64,000 bases of DNA from NCBI RefSeq assembly GCF_900316465.1, contig NZ_ONDD01000011.1:1-64000 (forward strand). The letters are read 5' to 3'. Source of the DNA: an uncultured Fibrobacter sp. Its GTDB lineage: Bacteria; Fibrobacterota; Fibrobacteria; Fibrobacterales; Fibrobacteraceae. This document shows positions 1 through 6,903 of the stretch, in pieces. The first letter of the stretch is position 1; every line of letters begins with the position of its first letter. The notes below the pieces were generated by a model, which was not told the DNA's origin, did no database searches, and saw only the letters and a list, made by a program, of their open reading frames with translations. A program made the translations under genes and the position numbers.

Positions 1-60
1 CCGCATTTCAATATTAGTCAAAGGATTTTTTCTCATGACCGCCAGAAGGCTTTTACGGAA

Positions 61-86
61 CCACCCGCCTAGCGGGTGGTTTTCTG
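61..86 (+). terminator. Rho-independent terminator, plus direction
   Basis: A 7-bp GC-rich stem (CACCCGC / GCGGGTG) with a 3-nt loop is followed by TTTT on the plus strand. It implies a plus-strand gene ending at or just before the left edge. One frame open from base 1 stops inside the loop at 70-72, but it is too short to name. Confidence 0.6.
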
Positions 87-91
87 TATAC

Positions 92-120
92 AAAAAAAGC
101 CCCGCAGAAGCGGGGCTTTT
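92..120 (-). terminator. Bidirectional terminator after the Ig-like protein gene
   Basis: The stem AAAGCCCCG / CGGGGCTTT is flanked by an A-run on the left and a T-run on the right, so it works in both directions. It lies about 50 bp past the stop of the minus-strand gene ending at 170. Confidence 0.75.
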
Positions 121-130
121 AAATTTTATA

Positions 131-175
131 GGAGATACCCGCCTTCGCGGGGATGACACGCGAAGCGTGTCACTT
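131..175. repeat. Palindromic repeat of the GAGAT-CCCGC-GCGGG-ATGAC type
   Basis: Two adjacent hairpins lie here: CCCGCcttcGCGGG at 138-151 and GACACGCgaaGCGTGTC at 154-171. The word GGAGATACCC..GGGGATGAC resembles a palindromic repeat seen in many bacterial genomes (from memory). The second hairpin overlaps the stop codon of the minus-strand gene. Related GGATGAC words sit at 18087, 26452 and 28054. Confidence 0.5.
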
Positions 176-2854
176 AATCGTCCAGGTCTGCTTGTTCACT
201 TGCAGGATCTTTCTGCCCTGCACCTGGGCGGCAGCGTTACGCACGTCTGCTTCGCTGACCGGGAGCTTGGCCTTCCACATCACGCGGCCCTGCATATCGA
301 ACAGAGCCACAGCACCGCGGCTTGCAAGGATTGCGTTCTGCCAGGTAGCCTTCGGAGCGGCAGCAAATGCCGGCTTGATAGAGGACTTCGGATCAGGCTT
401 AGCAACCAGCACCAAATTGAAGGTTGCGTAGGTAAGGGAATCAGAAGCCTTCACAGAGAAGCTTACAGAAGCGCCCTTATCAAGATAGCTGCTGTCCTTA
501 GTCGAAATAATCAAGTTGTAGTCCTTCAATTCCCAATCAAACTTAGATTCAATCAGTTTGTTAGAGGTCACGGTAAAGGTGAGCGAATCGCCATCCGGAT
601 CCTTCACAAAGTCGTACAAGTTAAGGGTATCGGACCAGTCAGCGAAACCGATATAAAGCGTATCCTGGACCTTAACAGGCACGGGCTTGTCGTTGGTGCA
701 AGCAATCTTTGCCGGAATCGGAAGTTCCGTAGAGGCGCCCACAGAATCGGTTGCCACCAGAATCACGGTTGCATCACCGCAAGCATTCATGACACGGCCG
801 ATAAACAAAGCAGTCTGATTGTAATTGGCGACAAGCAAGCTGTCGTCGCTGCGAGCCGTAAAGGTCAGGTTAGCGACACCGCCATCGTCTTCAAACCAGC
901 TCTGGATCTCAACCTTGGTGAACTTCACGACAGTGGTAAAGTCTTCGACCAGATTAGCAAGGCGCTTGCCCACCGTATCGGCAACACCAGGCAGAATCTG
1001 CGGAGCAAGGTTCTTGTATTCAACCGTCAAGGTAACCTCAGCCGGTTCCGAAGTATCGCCTTCGGCATTGACAATGTAATACATGAAGGTATCTTCACCT
1101 TGGTAATGGCCAGCTTCATAAGTGAACGAACCATCTTCGGCAACAGTGACCTTGCCTTCGGTGGCATTTTCGTACAGGTAAGCCTTCAAAGTCGTTTTAC
1201 CATCGGGGTTCTTGTCGTTTGCAAGCAAGCCCTTCTTTGCGTCAACCTTGTTCACGGAATCTTGCACCATTTTGTAGGCGTCAGCCACAGTAACCGGAGG
1301 ATCAGCCACCGGGAGCACATTCACATAGAAGGACACTGCAGCGGTATCCTTGCCATCGACAGCAAACAGGGTCACCTTGGCAACACCATTTGCATTGGCG
1401 ATAGAGGAAAGTTCCACCACATGGTTGGTCTTGATTGTGCCGTATTCGGCCGTCACAATACCGCTCGTCTTCACCTTGACTTCAAGGTCAGCGCCATCGA
1501 CATCCGGATCGCTGAACACGAGGTTTTCCATAGGAATCTTCACCATCGCTGTTTCAAAGTCTTCGTTGAGTTCCAGCGTATCACCCAGCTGGTAAGCCTT
1601 GTCTTCAAGGGTCAAAGCGGAATCCACAACAACAACCTGAATCGGGTCGTCCACGTTGGTCACCTTGATAGTCACCGTAGCTTCACCACTGGATTGCACA
1701 TCGTAAGTCGCATCAGCACGGGGATCTTCGGTCAACATGTAGGTAAAGGCATCCGTACCGAAGAAGTCTTTTTCCGGGGTGTAGGTGAAGGTTCCTGCTT
1801 CTCCGTCAAAAGTCAAGGTACCGTGAGCAGGCGCCGTCACGAGCGCTGCCGTATAGGTGTCGCCATCCGGATCGTAGTCGTTAAGCAAAACGTTGTTCTT
1901 CAGAGTCACCTTGAGAGCCGTTTCTTCCTTCGTTTCGTAGGAATCGTTGACGGCAACAGGGGGATTTTCCCTATCGGTCGTAGCTAGGTCAAACGAATAG
2001 GTAGCCGACTTCTTGTTGGGATCGGTTGCCGTAATCGTGACAGAGGCGCCGTCTTTCGGATTTTCCTTCGTAATGATATTAACAATGCCCGTCTTGTTGT
2101 ACAACGTATCGGCAACCTTGGCATCGCCAAGCACCTTTACCGTATAAGTCAGGGCATCGCCATCGGGGTCGGTAAACATCTTGCTCATATCCAGAGCCAA
2201 GGTATCGCCTTCCTCCAATTCCATTTCGGTAATGGTCGTATAAGGTGCGACCACTTCAGGCGGGAACGTAACGCATTCATCGTCAAGAATGAGGCTTACA
2301 ATCTGAAGCGTGTTGGAGTTCTGGGTTGCAGTCACATAGTTGCTCTTGTAGCTAAACTGAATGCCCATCTGCTTGCCAGCATTCCAATTCACCGTCGTCT
2401 TGGATTTCCATCCTTGCTTGAGGTCAGCAAAAGCAAGGAACACCTTGGCGCCAGCCGTGGCAGGCATTTCGGCACCATAGTAGTTGTCATCGGTAATGGT
2501 AGACTGCTTGAAATCAATACGGAACGGAGCTGTCGCCTTGTAAGTCAAGCATACGCCCTTGTACGCCGAAAGAGAAACGGGAGTGTCCTCGTAATCGGCA
2601 TTCTGCTTCCAGGTAAGGCCAAAGCCCGCACCATTTGCAGTTTTGCTTTCGGTAGCAGTCATATCGCCAACCTTCACGTTGGCTGCCGTGGTAGAGGTGT
2701 CAATCGATGCACCCGTACCGTACTTAAATGTATACCAATAGGCAGGGGCCATTGTGCCCTCGCCCTCTTCTGTCCAAACAGTCGCCGACGCAGCGTAGGC
2801 GGAACTTACCAAGGCGCCCACAGCGCCCAACCACGAAATCATTTTTTTCATCAT
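170..2854 (-). CDS. Secreted Ig/cadherin-like repeat protein with T9SS-like C-terminal domain
   Basis: Large exported protein of 894 aa, probably surface-exposed or secreted. The chosen ATG at 2854 follows AGAGG with 6-nt spacing and begins a signal peptide (MMKKMISWLGAV...SAYA). Residues of about 20-190 form a beta-rich domain resembling carbohydrate-binding modules. After that come at least four Ig/cadherin-like repeats marked by DPDGD..T or NDYDPDGD motifs and by 'GTFTYTP..FFGTDAFTY', the VCBS/Ig_3 style that binds calcium in known families. The last 60 residues contain VALFDMQGRVMWKAKL, like type IX secretion C-terminal domains; the fibro-slime protein ending at 6904 has the same DMQGRV core. 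Adhesion or substrate binding is an inference; no catalytic motif was seen. Confidence 0.8.
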   Translation of the reverse strand: MMKKMISWLGAVGALVSSAYAASATVWTEEGEGTMAPAYWYTFKYGTGASIDTSTTAANVKVGDMTATESKTANGAGFGLTWKQNADYEDTPVSLSAYKGVCLTYKATAPFRIDFKQSTITDDNYYGAEMPATAGAKVFLAFADLKQGWKSKTTVNWNAGKQMGIQFSYKSNYVTATQNSNTLQIVSLILDDECVTFPPEVVAPYTTITEMELEEGDTLALDMSKMFTDPDGDALTYTVKVLGDAKVADTLYNKTGIVNIITKENPKDGASVTITATDPNKKSATYSFDLATTDRENPPVAVNDSYETKEETALKVTLKNNVLLNDYDPDGDTYTAALVTAPAHGTLTFDGEAGTFTYTPEKDFFGTDAFTYMLTEDPRADATYDVQSSGEATVTIKVTNVDDPIQVVVVDSALTLEDKAYQLGDTLELNEDFETAMVKIPMENLVFSDPDVDGADLEVKVKTSGIVTAEYGTIKTNHVVELSSIANANGVAKVTLFAVDGKDTAAVSFYVNVLPVADPPVTVADAYKMVQDSVNKVDAKKGLLANDKNPDGKTTLKAYLYENATEGKVTVAEDGSFTYEAGHYQGEDTFMYYIVNAEGDTSEPAEVTLTVEYKNLAPQILPGVADTVGKRLANLVEDFTTVVKFTKVEIQSWFEDDGGVANLTFTARSDDSLLVANYNQTALFIGRVMNACGDATVILVATDSVGASTELPIPAKIACTNDKPVPVKVQDTLYIGFADWSDTLNLYDFVKDPDGDSLTFTVTSNKLIESKFDWELKDYNLIISTKDSSYLDKGASVSFSVKASDSLTYATFNLVLVAKPDPKSSIKPAFAAAPKATWQNAILASRGAVALFDMQGRVMWKAKLPVSEADVRNAAAQVQGRKILQVNKQTWTIK

Positions 2855-3010
2855 AGTTGACCTCTTATGATTTCCCAAATTACCATCATTCCAAATCTAT
2901 ATTCTATTAGCATATAATGCAACTTGGAATGTTGTGATTATAGTGCTTTTTTATCCATAAATGTAAACTTTTTGAAACAGACCAGAACCGCTAGTCCGGT
3001 CTCGCCCACG

Positions 3011-4837
3011 CTATCCCAGCGCATCAAGTTCTTCGTAGCGCTCGTAAGCCTTTTCAAGTTCGGCTTCGCGGTCGGCGATTTCTTTCTGAAGTTCCACGAT
3101 TCGGGTGGCGTTGGTAAACACCTCGGGCTTAGAAAGTTCCGTCTGACGTTCAGCGATTTCGGCTTCAAGCTTTTCGATCTTGTCGGGCAAGGCGGCGTAT
3201 TCGCGCTCTTCGTTGTAGCTGCGCTTTTTCTTTTTCGCGGCCGACGCCCCTGCACTCTGTGACGGTGCGCCAGAATTCTGCGCGGCCCGAGCCTGCTTTT
3301 CGGCTTCTTTTTCGGCAGCGATGCGGGCCGCGTTTGCAGCTTCTTTGTCGCGAATCTTTTTCTTGGCTTCGTAATCGCTGTAACCGCCTACGGATTCAAA
3401 CACATTTCCGCCGTCTTCAATCGCCAAAATGCTTGTCGCGACAGAATCCAAAAAGGCGCGGTCGTGGCTTACGGTAAGCACGGTTCCCTTGTAGTCAGCC
3501 AAGAGTTCTGCGAGCAGGTCCAAGGTTTCCATGTCCAAGTCGTTGGTCGGCTCGTCGAGCACCAGCACGTTACTCGGGTGACTAAAGAGGCATGCGAGCA
3601 GCAGGCGGTTGCGTTCACCGCCGCTCAAAGCACTGATCGGGCCACGGGCGCGATCTGCCGAGAAAAGGAAGTCTTGCAGATAACTTAACACATGGCGCTT
3701 GACGCCGTTCAGCATCACGTACTGCTGGCCATCGGCAATGTTTTCAACGAGCGACTTGTCTTCGCGAAGGCGGGTACGCATCTGGTCAAAGTAGGCCACC
3801 TGCAAGTTGGTACCCAGACGAATGTCGCCGGTATCGGGCTTGAGTTCGCCCAAAATAAGACGCAAGAGAGTCGTCTTGCCCGAACCATTCGGGCCCACAA
3901 TACCAATGCGGTCTCCGCGGGAAACTTCGGTCGAAAGCCCGCTGATTAACGGAGCGCCATCGTAGGAATAGCTCACGTCAGTAAGGCGTGCCACCAGGCG
4001 CCCCGAACGGTCCGCCTCGGTAATCTGCATGTTCACATTGCCCGCTCGGGTGCGGCGCGCTGCACGTTCTTCGCGCATCTTGATCAGCGCGCGCACGCGG
4101 CCCTCGTTACGGGTCCGCCTCGCCTGGATTCCCTTGCGAATCCAAACTTCTTCTTCGGCCAGGCGCTTGTCGAAAAGCGCATTCGCCTTGTCTTCTTCGG
4201 CCAAGGCCTGGTCGCGGAACTGCACGAACTTGTCGTAGGGGAAATCCCAGCTGCGCACGCGACCGCGGTCCAAGTCAAAAATACGGGTAGCCACACGGCG
4301 CACAAAGGTGCGGTCATGGCTCACAAACAGTAACGCACAATTCAGGCGCGTCACGATTCCTTCGAGCCACTGGATGGCCGGAATGTCCAAATGGTTGGTC
4401 GGTTCGTCCAGAAGCAACAGGTCCGGGTCTTGGGCCAGTGCCTGCGCAAAAAGGGTACGGCGTTTCTGGCCACCGCTCAAACTGTCGTAAAGAGCCTCGG
4501 GATCTATCCCCGTTTTGCCCAAAATCGCCTCGGCGTGAGTATCGTGGGTGCCGTCCTGCAAAACGCCCTGCATCACCACGTCGCGGACCGTCCCCTCAAT
4601 ATGGGCCGGAATTTCCTGAATCATGCGCGAAATCTTGAGGCCAGACTTCTTGACGATATCGCCCGACTGGGCCTCGGCCTCGCCCGAGAGCACCTTGAGC
4701 AAGGTGCTCTTGCCGCAACCATTGCGGCCGACCAGACAAATCCGGTCGCCGGCCTCGATGTCAAAACTCACGTTATCGAGCAGGGGCGCATTCGCCCCAA
4801 TGCGTAAAAGAAGGTTCTGGGCAGAAAGAATCGGCAT
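3011..4837 (-). CDS. uup: ABC-F family ATPase, Uup type
   Basis: Soluble ABC protein of 608 aa with two nucleotide-binding domains and no membrane segments. Domain 1 has Walker A GRNGCGKST, signature SLSGGQKRR and Walker B LLLLDEPTNHLD. Domain 2 has GPNGSGKTT, ALSGGERNR and VLVLDEPTNDLD. A charged linker follows, then a coiled coil of about 70 residues (EKLEAEIAERQTEL...), the hallmark of Uup among ABC-F proteins. ABC-F proteins act on ribosomes, and Uup is also linked to branched DNA intermediates and transposon excision. The start MPILSAQNLL at 4837 is chosen because homology begins there; the frame stays open upstream over the divergent membrane-protein gene, which is not credible coding. 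Transcribed divergently from 4898. Confidence 0.9.
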   Translation of the reverse strand: MPILSAQNLLLRIGANAPLLDNVSFDIEAGDRICLVGRNGCGKSTLLKVLSGEAEAQSGDIVKKSGLKISRMIQEIPAHIEGTVRDVVMQGVLQDGTHDTHAEAILGKTGIDPEALYDSLSGGQKRRTLFAQALAQDPDLLLLDEPTNHLDIPAIQWLEGIVTRLNCALLFVSHDRTFVRRVATRIFDLDRGRVRSWDFPYDKFVQFRDQALAEEDKANALFDKRLAEEEVWIRKGIQARRTRNEGRVRALIKMREERAARRTRAGNVNMQITEADRSGRLVARLTDVSYSYDGAPLISGLSTEVSRGDRIGIVGPNGSGKTTLLRLILGELKPDTGDIRLGTNLQVAYFDQMRTRLREDKSLVENIADGQQYVMLNGVKRHVLSYLQDFLFSADRARGPISALSGGERNRLLLACLFSHPSNVLVLDEPTNDLDMETLDLLAELLADYKGTVLTVSHDRAFLDSVATSILAIEDGGNVFESVGGYSDYEAKKKIRDKEAANAARIAAEKEAEKQARAAQNSGAPSQSAGASAAKKKKRSYNEEREYAALPDKIEKLEAEIAERQTELSKPEVFTNATRIVELQKEIADREAELEKAYERYEELDALG

Positions 4838-4884
4838 ACTTTCCCAAAAATAAAAAGTTTTGCGCTTTCTCAAAAAAATTTTGT

Positions 4885-4897
4885 TATAATTAAAAGC
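4885..4897 (+). promoter_or_regulatory. -10 box abutting the start codon (leaderless mRNA)
   Basis: TATAAT at 4885-4890 ends 7 nt before the ATG at 4898, and no Shine-Dalgarno sequence is present. Transcription would start at or next to the A of the ATG. Confidence 0.65.
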
Positions 4898-5905
4898 ATG
4901 AAAACATTTTCGCTGTCTAACCGCTTCGCTATTGCAATTTTCGCAGGATCTCTGGCAATCGCTAACGCATTCGCGCAGGGCGATTTCGAAGGCTCCGGCG
5001 AGGTGCCCGACCCGAACTGCGTAGGCGACGGATGCGGGTACGTATCTGCCGATCAAGCCGACCAAGCGGTCCAAAGCGAAAGTGAAGACAACTCGAACTA
5101 TTCTTACAGCGACAACGGCTCCGCCAGCGAAGAAGAACCCTGGCCCACTTCCACAGAAGAATCTACGACCGACACAACCGCCGCCGCCAACACCGGTAGC
5201 GACGAAGAAGAAGAAGACGAAGCCCCGGCAGTCGCGACAACCAATATCGACGAAGAAGACGAAGACACCCAGCACTACATCGAAGAAAACGCATCTGACT
5301 ACCGCGCCCGCAAAGAAGGCTTTTCCAAGGGTATGCAGTTCGGCGTCCGCGCCCAGGTCGGCATCAACAACAACCTCGGCAGCAAGGCCAGCGACTGGAA
5401 CATCGGCCCCGAACTCGGCGCAGGCATTATGGCAAAGCTCCCGCTGGGCCGCTCCTTCGCAGTGTCTACCGAACTCAACTTCAGCTACCGCCATTACAGC
5501 TACGACGGCAAGTCCGACTACGGCAAGAACGAAGCCTCTATCGACGAAATGCTTTTTGAAATTCCGGTCATCGCCCAGTTCATTTTCGATGAAGACGGAT
5601 TCTTTATCGGCCTGGGACCAAACCTCGGCCTAAAGATGAGCGGCGACTCCGAATTCAACCAGACAATAGACTTCGAAGGCACAAAGACCAAGGACAAGCG
5701 CTCCAACACGGTTCCGACCGTGGGCGTAGAAATCGGCGCCCTTCTTGACGTGGGCTGCGCCATCAACCGTTGGCTCGTTTTGGACCTCCGAGTTATCCAA
5801 AACTTTACAAACCTGTTGGATCTTGACCTGATTGCAGAATCCGCCCTGATGCATTCCAAGCTCTACACCATGCATGTGGGCTTCGGCGCAACGTTCCTGC
5901 TCTAA
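4898..5905 (+). CDS. Outer-membrane beta-barrel protein with acidic N-terminal linker
   Basis: Protein of 335 aa with a signal peptide (about residues 1-27, ending ANAFAQ). A disordered, very acidic Ser/Glu/Asp/Thr linker covers about residues 28-130, and a domain of about 200 residues with alternating hydrophobic strands follows (FGVRAQVGINN, FAVSTELNFSYRHYSY, FFIGLGPNLGLKMSG, VGVEIGALLDVGCAI). It ends in a hydrophobic aromatic strand (MHVGFGATFLL), typical of outer-membrane barrels recognised by the BAM machinery. The barrel is clearly paralogous to the next gene: both share YRHY.Y and NEASID.{2,3}FEIP. The linker could span the periplasm or bind peptidoglycan or cations. Porin-family barrel; the function is unknown. 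Confidence 0.8.
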   Translation: MKTFSLSNRFAIAIFAGSLAIANAFAQGDFEGSGEVPDPNCVGDGCGYVSADQADQAVQSESEDNSNYSYSDNGSASEEEPWPTSTEESTTDTTAAANTGSDEEEEDEAPAVATTNIDEEDEDTQHYIEENASDYRARKEGFSKGMQFGVRAQVGINNNLGSKASDWNIGPELGAGIMAKLPLGRSFAVSTELNFSYRHYSYDGKSDYGKNEASIDEMLFEIPVIAQFIFDEDGFFIGLGPNLGLKMSGDSEFNQTIDFEGTKTKDKRSNTVPTVGVEIGALLDVGCAINRWLVLDLRVIQNFTNLLDLDLIAESALMHSKLYTMHVGFGATFLL

Positions 5906-6008
5906 AATCGGGGCCTTTCGTTACGCCCCTTTATAGGTAAACAAAAATTTCCGCACTATTTTAGGCACTAGAATTTATTTTATAGGCGGACTTTACGTGC
6001 CCTTTTAT

Positions 6009-6020
6009 TATAATTAGACT
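6009..6020 (+). promoter_or_regulatory. -10 box abutting the start codon (leaderless mRNA)
   Basis: TATAAT at 6009-6014 ends 6 nt before the ATG at 6021. There is no ribosome-binding site between them. Confidence 0.65.
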
Positions 6021-6836
6021 ATGGATTTGAAGAGATTGAGTGTAGCGGTCGCCATGGCCTTGGCATTTTCGATGCCTGCCATGGCTCAAGATGATGATGA
6101 TGAAGGTTGGGCAACTGCCCCTTCTGCCCAAAGTTCTTCTGGCGACGACCAGTCATACGACGGATCTACCGACAGCGAATTTGCAAACGACGAAGAATAT
6201 GCTAGCGCATACGCCCGTTATAAAGCAGAAACGACCAAGAAATCCGAAATCAACCGCATGCGTAACGAAGGTTTCCAGCGCGCCGTTTTGCTCGGTATTC
6301 GCGCCCAGGGCGGCATCAACACCTTCTTTGGCGAAAACTCTGACGGCTGGAAGGTCGGCTACCAGGGCGGTGGCGGTCTTTTGCTCAAGATGAACTTCAT
6401 GGTCAAGAACCTGAGCCTCGTGCCCGAACTGACCTTCAACTACAGACATTACACCTACGAACAGGACATGGATGCTTACACCAACGAAGCTAGCATCGAT
6501 CTCCTCATGTTCGAAATCCCGATTATCTTCCGCTATACCTTCGAAGACTACGACTTCTACGTGGGCTTGGGTATCAATATGGGCCTCAAGTTGAACGGTT
6601 CGTCTGAATTCAAGACTAGCGGTGGCAAGCGCGAAAATACGGTCGCTACCTCCGGTATGGAAGTGGGCGGCGCCCTCGACATCGGTTACATGCTCACCCG
6701 CTGGGTCAGCGTGGATATCCGCGTGGTGCAGTGCTTCACCAGCCTCCTGAACAAGACGCTGGTTGCCGAAGAAGCCTTCTATGATTCTTCGCTGAACACG
6801 TTCTATACCACTCTCGGTATAAACTTCATGTTCTAA
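6021..6836 (+). CDS. Outer-membrane beta-barrel protein, paralogue of the upstream gene
   Basis: Protein of 271 aa with signal peptide (MDLKRLSVAVAMALAFSMPAMAQ), a shorter acidic Ser/Asp/Glu linker (about residues 24-75) and a barrel domain that ends in a hydrophobic strand with terminal Phe (TLGINFMF), the usual outer-membrane signature. It aligns by eye with the protein at 4898 across the barrel (NYRHYTYEQD, NEASIDLLMFEIPIIF, GLGINMGLKLNGSSEF, MEVGGALDIGYMLTRW). The tandem pair probably arose by duplication. Each copy has its own apparent leaderless promoter, so they need not be one operon. Followed by a bidirectional terminator. Function unknown. Confidence 0.8.
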   Translation: MDLKRLSVAVAMALAFSMPAMAQDDDDEGWATAPSAQSSSGDDQSYDGSTDSEFANDEEYASAYARYKAETTKKSEINRMRNEGFQRAVLLGIRAQGGINTFFGENSDGWKVGYQGGGGLLLKMNFMVKNLSLVPELTFNYRHYTYEQDMDAYTNEASIDLLMFEIPIIFRYTFEDYDFYVGLGINMGLKLNGSSEFKTSGGKRENTVATSGMEVGGALDIGYMLTRWVSVDIRVVQCFTSLLNKTLVAEEAFYDSSLNTFYTTLGINFMF

Positions 6837-6853
6837 TTCTTTTTGACTTATAC

Positions 6854-6889
6854 AAAAAAAACGGAGCTCCAAAAGCTCCGTTTTTTTTT
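6854..6889. terminator. Bidirectional terminator between convergent genes
   Basis: The perfect stem AAAACGGAGCT / AGCTCCGTTTT with A- and T-runs on either side separates the barrel gene (plus) from the fibro-slime gene (minus). Confidence 0.85.
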
Positions 6890-6903
6890 CGATATTCGCT
6901 GAT

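Noticed and set aside
1..60. Gene fragments at the left edge (a plus frame ending in the hairpin loop at 72; a minus ATG at 36 reading off the edge)
   Set aside because: Both are too short (under 25 codons) to identify, and neither has a convincing ribosome site.
4838..5494. N-terminal extension of the Uup-type ATPase by 219 codons
   Set aside because: The extension is antisense to the signal peptide and linker of the barrel gene at 4898, is rich in Val/Gly/Cys without pattern, and Uup homology begins exactly at 4837.
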